A program made the translations under genes and the position numbers. This document shows, piece by piece, positions 24,242 through 32,634 of a stretch of 64,000 bases of DNA. The stretch is from Streptomyces sp. NBC_00390 (GTDB lineage Bacteria; Actinomycetota; Actinomycetes; Streptomycetales; Streptomycetaceae): NCBI RefSeq assembly GCF_036057275.1, contig NZ_CP107945.1, positions 868,001 through 932,000 on the forward strand. Direction: 5' to 3'. Numbering within the stretch: position 1 is the first letter of the stretch; the number at the start of each line of letters is the position of its first letter. Below the pieces are notes generated by a model. That model did not search any database. It had not been told where the DNA came from and was given only the letters and a program-made list of their open reading frames with translations.

Positions 24242-24402
24242 GGTAGGGGTACCGCCCGGCCGGAGGCTGGGGAAGATCGCCCTCGTACCGGACGCACTTG
24301 GGCGACTCCGACAACACAGCGAGGTGCCGTAGCTGGGGGTACCTCCTGGGGGTCCCCCCGGACGGAGTCCTGGGGGAGAAGCTCTGGGGGAGCGTCGCAG
24401 GC
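24242..24402. repeat. Two related palindromic intergenic motifs
   Basis: Copy one (about 24242-24275) and copy two (about 24329-24393) share the plan GGGGTACC, a GC-rich centre, GGAG, then CTGGGG or repeated TGGGGGAG. Both end near an AAGATCGCC sequence, and both are preceded or followed by TCGCAGGCC. Copy two can fold on GGGGGTACCTCC/GGGGGTCCCCCC. Such GGGGGTACC palindromes are frequent between Streptomyces genes and may act as transcription end signals for the two convergent genes here. Confidence 0.45.
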
Positions 24403-24426
24403 CCGACAAGATCGCCCCGGCAGGGC

Positions 24427-25425
24427 CTAGTGGTCGTGCCCGCCGGCCCCCGGCTTTGCGGCCGCGGGGTGGTGCGGCTCGTGGCCCGGGATCGTGCCGT
24501 CCGGCTTGGCCACCAGGAAGAGGCCGGCCATGCCCATGTCCGAGTGGCTCTGGACGTGGCAGTGGTACATCCACGCGCCCGCGCCGACATGCTCGCCCGC
24601 GATGATCTGGAAACCGAAGGAGTCCGCGGGGCCGGTGATCTTGTTGTCGATCACGCGGCTGACGTCTTCGGGGCCGGAGAGCAGGCCCGTCCTGTTGTCC
24701 GCCCAGCGGTGACCGTGCATATGGAAGGTGTGGTAGTACTCGCCGTGCGTGATCATGATGATCTCGACGCGATCACCCACGGTGGCCTGGAAGTCGGGCG
24801 GGTCGGCGGCAGGGCGGTTGTTGATCGTCATGTCGTTGAAGACGATGGTGAACTGCTTGTCCGGCAGGATGTCGCCCTTGCGGCGCACCACAACCGCACC
24901 GTAGAGGCCCTTGCGGATGCCCCCGGTGCCGTGGTCCGTGCCCACCACGTGGTCGTGGTAGTGCCAGTAACCGGCGCTCCCCGGACGGTAGGTGCCGTCG
25001 GTGCGCTTGCCGGGCGCGTGGGTGCGCCACGTGTAGGTGCGTGTGGCGCCGGGTTCGACATGGCTCTTGCTCATGCGGGTGCCGTCGTTGGCGATGTCGT
25101 AGTCCACTCCGTGCGGGTGGAGGCTGACCGGCACGTCCATCAGGTTCTCGAACTCGATATGGAGGGTGTCGCCCTCGACGAGTTCGATCAGCGGGCCCGG
25201 GACCGTCGCCTTGCCCTGCTCCAGGCCGTATCCCATCCGGCCGTCGGCCAGTTTCTCGGCGACGAGCTTGAGATGGCGTACCCGACCGCCGGCCGGGGCA
25301 GTCTCCGGTGCGCCTGTGGCAACCGGCGCCGCGTTGGAGGCGGAAGCAAGTGATAACGATGTCACACTCGTCGCGGCGACCGCGCCACCCGCGAGCATCC
25401 GCCGGTTGAAGCTCCGTCTGTCCAT
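24427..25425 (-). CDS. Small two-domain laccase (SLAC-type multicopper oxidase)
   Basis: A 332-aa Tat-exported laccase. The signal is [20 protein letters not shown], with RR and the start ATG at 25425 behind GGAGAG. Copper motifs follow in order: [10 protein letters not shown] (HxH), [11 protein letters not shown] (HxH), [12 protein letters not shown] (HxxHxH) and [13 protein letters not shown] (HCHxxxHxxxM, joining type-1 and trinuclear sites). Only two cupredoxin domains are present and the length is that of the trimeric Streptomyces small laccase, so the active enzyme should be a homotrimer in the cell envelope or outside. A His-rich tail ends the protein. It is divergent from the ThuA/PQQ-dehydrogenase gene. 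Confidence 0.93.
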   Translation of the reverse strand: MDRRSFNRRMLAGGAVAATSVTSLSLASASNAAPVATGAPETAPAGGRVRHLKLVAEKLADGRMGYGLEQGKATVPGPLIELVEGDTLHIEFENLMDVPVSLHPHGVDYDIANDGTRMSKSHVEPGATRTYTWRTHAPGKRTDGTYRPGSAGYWHYHDHVVGTDHGTGGIRKGLYGAVVVRRKGDILPDKQFTIVFNDMTINNRPAADPPDFQATVGDRVEIIMITHGEYYHTFHMHGHRWADNRTGLLSGPEDVSRVIDNKITGPADSFGFQIIAGEHVGAGAWMYHCHVQSHSDMGMAGLFLVAKPDGTIPGHEPHHPAAAKPGAGGHDH

Positions 25426-25622
25426 GCCGAACTCTCCAGTGCTGTACGGAGATTGACGGGGCGAAGGTGACCCCGGGGACGGGCTCACGGTAGCCGGGGG
25501 ATCTCGGTTCATCCACACACAGGACAAAGTTTGTGCCATTGCGGTCCCGCCTATTGGCGAACCGCGAAAAGAGGTCTAGCTTCAGCGGCTGTTGTTGTGA
25601 CCACAGAGGGGTGAGTGACCAC

Positions 25623-28112
25623 ATGCAGCGCGCACCACACCGCAGGTCGACACGATCGAGATCCCGGAAGGGCTTACTCGCGGCCCTTCTTGGTGTCGGA
25701 GGACTGACGGCCTCCCTGCTGGGCGGCAGTGTCGCCAGCGCCAGACCGTACCCGGATCCGCCGACAACGTTGTCCCTTCCCTCGCCGCCCGGCGGGGCGA
25801 ATGTGAAGGTGCTCGTCTTCCATGCCTCGGCCACCGAGGAGTCGCCCACCGTCGACGCCGGCATCGCGGCGATCGAGACGATCGGGCAGAGCGGCCCGGC
25901 CACAGGCCGGTTCAAGACCGAAGCCACCGACGACCCGGCTGTGTTCACCAACGCCGGACGGCTCGGCAAGTTCAACGCGGTGGTGTTCCTGACCGGCGGC
26001 GGGGATGTGCTCGACCCCGAGCAGGAGGCCGGACTCGAGTCCTATCTGGAGGCGGGCGGCGGCTTCGTCGGCATCCATGACGCGGCGCGCACCGAGCCGT
26101 ACTCGGACTGGTTCACCGGACTGATCGGAGCCCGGCCGGCCGGCGCCGCGAGTGCCGTCCAGCGGGCGACCGTCGAGGTCGGCGACCGGCAGCACCCGGC
26201 CACCAAGCTGCTCCCGTTGCAGTGGAAGCGGCCCGACAGGTGGTTCAACTGGGCGGTGAACCCGTCGGGGAGCGTACACACCGTCGCCCGCGTCAAGGAG
26301 AGCTCGTACTCCCCCGGCACCGGCGCCAACGGCTGGGACCATCCGGTCTCCTGGTGCCGTGACTACGACGGCGGCCGCTCCTTCTACACCGGCATGGGTG
26401 GTACGGCCGACAGCTTCACGGAGACGGACTTCCGCGACCATCTGCGCGGCGCACTCGCCTGGACCACCCGGCTCTCCCAGGCGGACTGCAAGGCGACCAT
26501 CAACGCCAACTACACCGCCGAGCGCGTCACCCGGCCCAACCAGCCCGGGCAGAACGACCAGATCGGCGAGCCCCACGGCCTGGTCGCAGCCCCCGACGGG
26601 CGAGTGCTGTACATCGGCCGCGGCGGCGCCGACTCGAGCAAGCCGGTCGTCACCGACTGGAACAACCCCGACATCGGCAAGGGCGAGGGTGAGATCCACG
26701 TCTACGACCCCTCGTCCGGGAAGGTCACCAAGGCCGGGGCGCTGACCGTGTTCGGCAACAAGGGCGGCGGCGACGAGCTGATCAAGGTCGAGGAAGGGCT
26801 GCTCGGCATCGAGCTGGACCCCGACTTCATGGCCAACGGCTGGGTGTATCTGCACTGGACACCGCACTCGCGGATCAACCGGGACACGCACATGGCCGAG
26901 CGGCGGGTCTCCCGCTTCACCCTCGATCTCGCCACCAACCGGCTCGACCTGGCGAGCGAGAAGGTGCTGCTCGCCTGGCCGGTGCAGATCCACAGCTGCT
27001 GCCACGCGGGCGGCGGGATGGCCTGGGACTCCAAGGGGAATCTGTACATCGCCACCGGTGACAACAACTCCTCGGGCTTCAGTGGCGGTTACTCCGGCAA
27101 CAACCCCGAGCCGAACTTCAAGGGCGTGTCGTTCGCCGACGCGCGCCGCACCGCCGGCAACACCAACAATCTCAACGGCAAGATCCTGCGTATCCATCCG
27201 CAGGTCGACGGCACCTACACGCTCCCGGAGGGCAACCTCTTCACAGGCCAGGAACCGGACGAGGGCGGCGGCAAGACCCGCGGCGAGATCTATGTGATGG
27301 GCGTACGCAACCCGGCACGCATCTTTGTCGACAAGAAGACCGACATCCTCTATGCGGGCTGGGTCGGCCCGGACGCCGGTGCGCCGTCGACCACCTGGGG
27401 TCCGGCCAAGTACGACACCTTCGCCGCCATCACCAAGGCGGGCAACCACGGCTGGCCGTACTGCATGGGCAACAAGCAGCCCTACCGCGACCGTAATCTG
27501 CCGGATCCCGCCAAGCCGCTCGGCTGGTACAACTGCGACGCGCCGAAGAACGAGTCCCCGAACAACGACGGCCTGGTGAATCTGCCGCCCGTCACCTCCA
27601 ACACCATCTGGTACTCGCCGCAGGGCGGCGGGGTCGACTACCCGCGGGACGCGAACGGCATCCCGAGTTACAGGACGGAGGAGCAGAAGCTCCTGCTGCC
27701 CTGGCTCAAGGGCGGCGGCCAGGCCACCATGAACGGTCCCGTCCACCGCTACGACGCGGCGAGCACCAGCACCGTGAAGTGGCCGTCGTACTGGGACGGG
27801 AAGTGGTTCGTCGGTGACTTCTACGACGGCGACCAGCCGCGGCACGCGGTGCTCACCGATCCCAGGACCGTGGGCAAGGGCGGCCTCCCGGTCCACGCCG
27901 AATCCCTGAAGAAGATCATCCCCGTGGGGGCCGACGGCATCCGCAACCTCATGGACTGGAAGTTCGCTCCGGACGGCTCGCTGTACGTCCTGGACTACGG
28001 GCGCGGCTTCTTCACCTCAGACTCCAGGTCAGCGCTGTGGCACGTGACCTACAAGGGCGGCGAGGCGACCCCGGCCGCGGACCAGCTGGCAAGGAAGGCG
28101 GCGGACCGGTGA
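25623..28112 (+). CDS. Secreted ThuA-domain / PQQ-type sugar dehydrogenase
   Basis: An 829-aa exported protein. After a signal peptide (GLLAALLGVGGLTASLLGGS, ending ASA) residues of about 50-290 form a ThuA-like domain: VKVLVFHASATEESPT, VFLTGGGDVLDPEQEAGLES and GGGFVGIHDAARTEPYSDWF. From about 310 follows a GSDH/sorbosone-type six-bladed propeller: EPHGLVAAPDGRVLYIGRGG, EEGLLGIELDPDFMANGWVY, QIHSCCHAGGGMAWDSKGNL (vicinal Cys pair), LNGKILRIHP, EIYVMGVRNPARIFVD and NHGWPYC. It would oxidise an extracellular sugar using PQQ. An alternative GTG at 25611 adds four residues. Its stop overlaps the next start (GTGA), so the two are coupled. Confidence 0.85.
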   Translation: MQRAPHRRSTRSRSRKGLLAALLGVGGLTASLLGGSVASARPYPDPPTTLSLPSPPGGANVKVLVFHASATEESPTVDAGIAAIETIGQSGPATGRFKTEATDDPAVFTNAGRLGKFNAVVFLTGGGDVLDPEQEAGLESYLEAGGGFVGIHDAARTEPYSDWFTGLIGARPAGAASAVQRATVEVGDRQHPATKLLPLQWKRPDRWFNWAVNPSGSVHTVARVKESSYSPGTGANGWDHPVSWCRDYDGGRSFYTGMGGTADSFTETDFRDHLRGALAWTTRLSQADCKATINANYTAERVTRPNQPGQNDQIGEPHGLVAAPDGRVLYIGRGGADSSKPVVTDWNNPDIGKGEGEIHVYDPSSGKVTKAGALTVFGNKGGGDELIKVEEGLLGIELDPDFMANGWVYLHWTPHSRINRDTHMAERRVSRFTLDLATNRLDLASEKVLLAWPVQIHSCCHAGGGMAWDSKGNLYIATGDNNSSGFSGGYSGNNPEPNFKGVSFADARRTAGNTNNLNGKILRIHPQVDGTYTLPEGNLFTGQEPDEGGGKTRGEIYVMGVRNPARIFVDKKTDILYAGWVGPDAGAPSTTWGPAKYDTFAAITKAGNHGWPYCMGNKQPYRDRNLPDPAKPLGWYNCDAPKNESPNNDGLVNLPPVTSNTIWYSPQGGGVDYPRDANGIPSYRTEEQKLLLPWLKGGGQATMNGPVHRYDAASTSTVKWPSYWDGKWFVGDFYDGDQPRHAVLTDPRTVGKGGLPVHAESLKKIIPVGADGIRNLMDWKFAPDGSLYVLDYGRGFFTSDSRSALWHVTYKGGEATPAADQLARKAADR

Positions 28113-30319
28113 GACTCGGACGCAGAACGGCGACTTTCTGGACGGCACTTGTGGCCGCCGTGGTGTCGGTCCTCGCACTGACCTCCGCCGCCGCGTACGG
28201 CAGGACCGACGACGACCGGGCAGCGGCCGCCGCCCAGGTACTGACCTGGACGGCCGGCGACTCCATCGAGCGCTATCTGTCGTTCCCCACCACCGCGGTG
28301 GCGGGCGCGACCACGATCGTGTTCGAGAACAGCAGGGCGACCGGCAACACCACCGGAATGCCGCACACGCTGACCTTCGATCTGTCCGACCCCGAGTACA
28401 ACCACGATGTGCCGCTCAACATCCTGGCCAATCCGAACGACGACATGGGCGGCCGGCACACCGCCGAGGTCACGCTCACGCCCGGCCGGTATCTGTTCAA
28501 GTGCACGATTCCCGGCCACGGAGCGATGCAGGGCGTCCTCACCGTCACCGAGGGCGGCGGCGAGGACACCACCGCCCCCGAGACGACGGTCAGGCTCGAC
28601 GGCGACAAGAACGCGGACGGCGCGTACATCGGCCAGGCCACCGTGACCGTGGGCGCGACCGACGCGGGCTCGGGTGTCGACAGGATCGACTACGCGATCG
28701 GGGCGGACGGCCCCTGGCAGGCCTACACGACCCCCGTGGTCGTGGACCAGGTGGGCACGCACCGAATCCGCTACCGAGCCATGGACAAGGCGGGCAACAC
28801 CGCGGCGGAGAAGGCCGTCGACTTCGCCGTGGCCGCCCCGCCCACCGACGACACCACCGCCCCGGAGACCTCGGCGACGGTGAGCGGCGAGAAGGACGGG
28901 CAGGGCCGGTATCTGGGGATGGCGACGGTCACCGTGACCGCTTCCGACACCGGCTCGGGCGTCAACACCATCGAGTACGCGATCGGGGCGGACGGCGCCT
29001 GGCAGCCGTACACCTCACCGGTGATGGTGCACGAGACCGGCTCGCACAAGGTCAGGTTCAAGGCCACCGACAAGGCCGGCAATGCGGCCGCGGAGAAGTC
29101 GGTCGACTTCACGGTCGTCGAGCCGCCGGCCGAGGACACGACGCCGCCGGAGATGACGGCAGGCGTCTCGGGCGAGAAGAACTCCGACGGCGCGTACATC
29201 ACCAGCGCCAAGGTGACGGTCGTGGCGGCCGACACCGGGTCGGGTCTCGACAAGGTCGAGTACTCGCTCGACGGCGGCCCGTATCTCGCCTACACCACAC
29301 CGGTGATCGTCGACCGGGTCGGCCACCACACGGTGCTGTACCGGGCGACGGACAAGGCCGGCAACACCGCCGCCGCACAGAGCGTGTCGTTCACGATCGC
29401 GGAGGGCGGCGGTGTCCCCGCGCCCAACTGCCCCGAGTTCGACGAGCGGTTGACCGTCGTCGTCGGCGCGGTGGACACCGGCGTACCCAACCGGATGACC
29501 CGCAGCCGCTGCACCGTCAACGAGCTGATCGAGGACGAGAAGGACTGGTCCTCACACGCTCTGTTCCTCAAGCACGTGGACGCGGTGCTCGACAGACTGC
29601 TCGCCGACGGTGTGATCGACCAGCGTGAGCACAAGAAGATCTACCGGGCCGCCAAACAGTCCGGTCTCGGCAAGCCGGGGCAGAACGCCGGCTATCGCGA
29701 CCTCTTCGACGGCACGCCGGGCTCGTTCGCCAAGTGGCAGCATGTGGGCGGCGGTTCGTTCGGCCTGAACGCCGACGGGTCGATGACCAGCGGCACCACC
29801 AAGGGCGGTCTCGGCATGCTGTGGTTCCCGCAGCGGCAGTACGGGGACTTCTCGCTGAAACTGCAGTGGCGCGACGACGCCCCCGGCACCGGCAACGCCA
29901 ACAGCGGTGTCTTCGTGCGCTTCCCGTACGTCCACAACAACCCGGAGGAGTCCCGTCCCGAGTGGGTCGCGATCAAGTACGGCCATGAGGTGCAGGTACT
30001 GGACCGGCCCGACGGCGACATGTACAAGACGGGTTCGGTCTACGGCTTCGACCGGGTCGGGCTCGGCGGCGCAGGTGTCACCCCGAAGGGCACCTGGAAC
30101 GACTACGAGATCAGGGTGGAGGGCCAGCACTATTCGGTGTTCCGCAACGGCGTCCTGATCAACGAGTTCGACAACGCCGGGGGCCAGGTCTTCACCCCGC
30201 CCCGCGCCGACGACCCGGGCACCGACGGCCGGCGCTACGCCACCGGCTACATCGGCCTCCAGGTCCACGGTACGACCGATGTGATCTCGTACCGCAACAT
30301 CCGCATCAAGGAGCTGTGA
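28109..30319 (+). CDS. Secreted cupredoxin / triple OmpL47-type repeat / DUF1080 protein
   Basis: A 736-aa exported protein coupled to the preceding dehydrogenase. After a signal peptide (residues 1-30), residues 45-147 are a plastocyanin-like domain with apparent type-1 copper ligands His86 (GMPHTLTF), Cys132, His137 and Met140 (KCTIPGHGAM). Three about 95-residue Ig-like repeats follow, each with D-T-T-A/P-P-E at the start, DTGSGV or DAGSGVD in the middle and DKAGN near the end, a pattern of OmpL47-type domains. A helical linker (residues 455-530) leads to a C-terminal DUF1080 / 3-keto-glycoside hydrolase-like jelly roll (GYRDLFDG, GMLWFPQRQYGDFSLKLQW, NSGVFVRFP). It probably receives electrons from, or acts on the product of, its partner. 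Confidence 0.82.
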   Translation: MRLGRRTATFWTALVAAVVSVLALTSAAAYGRTDDDRAAAAAQVLTWTAGDSIERYLSFPTTAVAGATTIVFENSRATGNTTGMPHTLTFDLSDPEYNHDVPLNILANPNDDMGGRHTAEVTLTPGRYLFKCTIPGHGAMQGVLTVTEGGGEDTTAPETTVRLDGDKNADGAYIGQATVTVGATDAGSGVDRIDYAIGADGPWQAYTTPVVVDQVGTHRIRYRAMDKAGNTAAEKAVDFAVAAPPTDDTTAPETSATVSGEKDGQGRYLGMATVTVTASDTGSGVNTIEYAIGADGAWQPYTSPVMVHETGSHKVRFKATDKAGNAAAEKSVDFTVVEPPAEDTTPPEMTAGVSGEKNSDGAYITSAKVTVVAADTGSGLDKVEYSLDGGPYLAYTTPVIVDRVGHHTVLYRATDKAGNTAAAQSVSFTIAEGGGVPAPNCPEFDERLTVVVGAVDTGVPNRMTRSRCTVNELIEDEKDWSSHALFLKHVDAVLDRLLADGVIDQREHKKIYRAAKQSGLGKPGQNAGYRDLFDGTPGSFAKWQHVGGGSFGLNADGSMTSGTTKGGLGMLWFPQRQYGDFSLKLQWRDDAPGTGNANSGVFVRFPYVHNNPEESRPEWVAIKYGHEVQVLDRPDGDMYKTGSVYGFDRVGLGGAGVTPKGTWNDYEIRVEGQHYSVFRNGVLINEFDNAGGQVFTPPRADDPGTDGRRYATGYIGLQVHGTTDVISYRNIRIKEL

Positions 30320-30334
30320 GCGGATACGAAGCCG

Positions 30335-30374
30335 GGCCGGGCACCACCCTCCGAGAGGGGTGCCCGGCCTTCTT
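30335..30374 (+). terminator. Intrinsic terminator-like hairpin after the sugar oxidation operon
   Basis: GGCCGGGCACC (30335-30345) pairs perfectly with GGTGCCCGGCC (30359-30369), followed by TTCTTC. The 13-base loop has extra ACCCTC/GAGAGG pairing potential. It starts 15 bases after the stop codon. Confidence 0.8.
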
Positions 30375-30470
30375 CGCGTGCCGCCATCCGCGCCCCTACT
30401 CACCTTCGGACACCGGGAATTGAGCCGCCGTACTCAGGTCCGGCTGATCATGGCCTGAAACCATCAGCAC

Positions 30471-31493
30471 ATGCTCAAACAGACGAGCGATCCGCGTCCG
30501 CGGGTCGGAATCACCGCCGTCGGCAGCGCGCTGCCGGACGCGGTGCTGACATCGCAGAGCCTGCTGCACGAAGCTGCGCGCGGACTCGGCAGGACCCTGC
30601 CGCCGACGCTGCTCGCCCAGGCCACCGGAATCATCACGCGCCGCGTCGCCGCCGACGACGAACACGCGTCGACATTCGCCGTACGCGCCGCCCGCCGGGC
30701 GCTGGCCGCAGCGTCGCTCGACCCGCACGACATCGACCTGCTGCTCTTCGCCTCCGCGTCGCGCGACATGGTCGAGCCCGCCACGGCGCACATCGTGCAG
30801 GCCGAACTCGGCTCGAATGCACACGCCCTCGATGTCACCAACGCCTGCAACAGCTTCATCAACGGGATCGACCTCGCCCGCGTCATGATCCAGGCCGGCC
30901 GGGCCAGGCGCGCCCTGGTCGTGACCGGTGAGACCCCGAGCCGTGCGGTACGGCGGGCGCCCGCCGACCTCGCGGCGTTCCGCGACGGCTTCGCGGGCTA
31001 CACCTTCGGGGACGCGGGCGCGGCGGTCGTCCTGGAGGCGGTGGAGCGCGGCGGCATTCTCGACGTGGACACCGAGACGCGTTCGGAGCACTGGGACGTC
31101 GGCGGCATCCCCGGCGGCGGCTCCCGGCATCCGCGCGGTGACGACCACACGTACTTCCGAGGTGACGGCCACGAACTGCGCGGCGTCTTCGAGAAGACGG
31201 GCACCTCGGTCGTCGAACGCACGCTGCACCGCAACGGATTGGACTGGAGCTGCTTCGCGAAGGTGCTGGTGCACCAGGTGACTGTGCCGTATCTGGAACG
31301 CTTCACCGAACTGACCGGAGTACCGGCGGAGAAGCTGGTGATCACCGTCCCGGAACTGGGCAACATCGCCAGCGCGAGCATCGGGGTCCAGCTGGAGAAG
31401 GCGTACGAGGAGCTGCTTCCCGGCGACCGGGTGCTGTTCGTGGGCCTCGGGGGCGGCATCAGCATCATGACGATGATCTGGGAGAAGTCGTGA
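30471..31493 (+). CDS. KAS III / OleA-like thiolase-fold condensing enzyme
   Basis: A 340-aa condensing enzyme. The catalytic triad of this fold is present: Cys in DVTNACNSFINGID, His in KVLVHQVTVPYLE and Asn in ELGNIASASIGVQL. A GDAGAAVVLEAVERGG block precedes them as in FabH. The region NACNSFINGIDLARVMIQAG and RRALVVTGET resembles OleA, which joins two fatty acyl-CoAs head to head, at least as much as chain-initiating FabH. It heads a tightly coupled operon with a glycosyltransferase, an AMP ligase and a P450, so it is a pathway enzyme and not housekeeping FabH. Its stop overlaps the next start by four bases. Confidence 0.78.
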   Translation: MLKQTSDPRPRVGITAVGSALPDAVLTSQSLLHEAARGLGRTLPPTLLAQATGIITRRVAADDEHASTFAVRAARRALAAASLDPHDIDLLLFASASRDMVEPATAHIVQAELGSNAHALDVTNACNSFINGIDLARVMIQAGRARRALVVTGETPSRAVRRAPADLAAFRDGFAGYTFGDAGAAVVLEAVERGGILDVDTETRSEHWDVGGIPGGGSRHPRGDDHTYFRGDGHELRGVFEKTGTSVVERTLHRNGLDWSCFAKVLVHQVTVPYLERFTELTGVPAEKLVITVPELGNIASASIGVQLEKAYEELLPGDRVLFVGLGGGISIMTMIWEKS

Positions 31494-32254
31494 CGGGCCA
31501 CGGCACGATGTGGGTGATCCTGCCCGCGCACCAGGAGGAGGCGAGGCTCGCAGGTACCCTCGGCGCCCTTGCCGCCCAGCAGGACCGTGACTTCACACTT
31601 CTCGTGGTGGACAACGCCTCGACGGACCGTACGGGCGCCATCGCCCGGGATTTCGCCGGGTGCGCGCCGTTTCCCGTCGAGGTGCTGGCCGAGCCCGTGA
31701 AGGGTGTGGGCTGCGCCGTCGACACCGGGTTCCGGTACGCGATCGTCCGGGGTGCGACCCTGCTGGTGCGCACGGACGCCGACTGTCTGCCACGGCCCGG
31801 CTGGACGGCCGCAGCCCGTGCCGCGCTCACCGACCGGGGCACGCTCGCCGAGCCGCGTATGGTGTGCGGCCGGATCGTGGCACGGCATGACGAACACGGG
31901 CCGCTCGGCCGCACCGGCTTCGCCCTTCTGGTGCGGCTTGCCGCCCTGTTCGGCCGGCTCAGGCCCGCCCATGCCCGCAGGAACGGCTACCTGGCGCCGT
32001 ACCGCATGCACGCCGGGAACAACATGGCGATCACCGCCGGCCTGTACCTCGCCGCGGGCGGCATGCCCCGGCGGCCGTCGCCGACGGACCGTCTGTTCCT
32101 CAACCGGGTGCGGCGGCAGACGGACCGGATCGTGCACTGCCGGGCCATGGTCGTGGAGAACTCCACGCGCCGGCTCGGCGCTTACGGCATCAGGGGCACG
32201 GCCCGCTGGTATCTGGACCGCGGCAGCGGCGGGCGCGGGGACGACCCCCGCTGA
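31490..32254 (+). CDS. GT2-family glycosyltransferase
   Basis: A 254-aa GT-A fold enzyme: VILPAHQEEARLAGTLGAL, FTLLVVDNASTDRTGAIARD and LVRTDADCLPRPGW, whose DAD is the metal and nucleotide-sugar motif. In the second half are the acceptor-side segment HAGNNMAITAGLYLAAGGMP and a TDRLFLNRVRR helix. It has no transmembrane segment at the C-terminus, unlike many polysaccharide synthases of this family. The start is GTG 31490, overlapping the ketosynthase stop. By context it could glycosylate the lipid or beta-lactone-like product of the operon. Nucleotide-sugar donor not predictable. Confidence 0.8.
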   Translation: MTGHGTMWVILPAHQEEARLAGTLGALAAQQDRDFTLLVVDNASTDRTGAIARDFAGCAPFPVEVLAEPVKGVGCAVDTGFRYAIVRGATLLVRTDADCLPRPGWTAAARAALTDRGTLAEPRMVCGRIVARHDEHGPLGRTGFALLVRLAALFGRLRPAHARRNGYLAPYRMHAGNNMAITAGLYLAAGGMPRRPSPTDRLFLNRVRRQTDRIVHCRAMVVENSTRRLGAYGIRGTARWYLDRGSGGRGDDPR

Positions 32255-32634
32255 GTCGTCCCTGCCGCGCAGCGCCTGCGCCACGGCGTCCCAGCTCCTA
32301 CGCACCATCCGTGCGCGGACCGTCGCGCGCCTCGGCCCTTCGGGGTCGCCGGCGCGCCCCGGCCGTACGCCGCACGGCCCAGCCCCTCGCTTGCGCCGTC
32401 GCGCCGCAGGGTCCGAACGGACCCCCTGCCTGCGGGACGTGCGCGCCGTTGCCTTCGGGGATCGCCCGTCCGCCGGCGGCCGGGCCGCGGTGCGCCCGTC
32501 GCTCCCGGTCGGCGGCCGCGGTCCGCAGGCCGGTGGCGGCGTGGCCGGCCCCGCCTCGGCTCTCGCCGCCCTCGCCCGGCCTCGCTCCGGCTTCGTCCTC
32601 CCGCCCACCGTCACCTACCCGTGGATGGCTCCTG
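32255..32634. other. 380-bp gap inside the operon without a gene
   Basis: Very GC-rich, with open frames in several registers but no codon bias, start context or recognisable motif. It interrupts an otherwise tightly coupled operon, so a lost gene or an mRNA structure is possible. I can support neither. Confidence 0.4.

Larger units (their letters stand above)
24017..24425. mobile_element. MITE-like intergenic block with terminal inverted repeats
   Basis: Left end CCCTGTCCGGGCGATCTT (24017-24034) matches the complement of the right end (24408-24425) at 16 of 18 positions. A second copy of the right end core (AAGATCGCCC) sits inside at 24273-24282. The block fills the space between the stops of two convergent genes almost exactly and encodes no protein I can support. 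Inside are a 33-bp tandem array and two copies of a GGGGTACC...GGAG...CTGGGG intergenic motif. It is 409 bp, a size common for non-autonomous elements. No target duplication was seen. Confidence 0.5.

Noticed and set aside
25674..27896. Long minus-strand open frame of about 740 codons
   Set aside because: Antisense of the ThuA/PQQ dehydrogenase, no recognisable motif, and wrong codon-position GC pattern.
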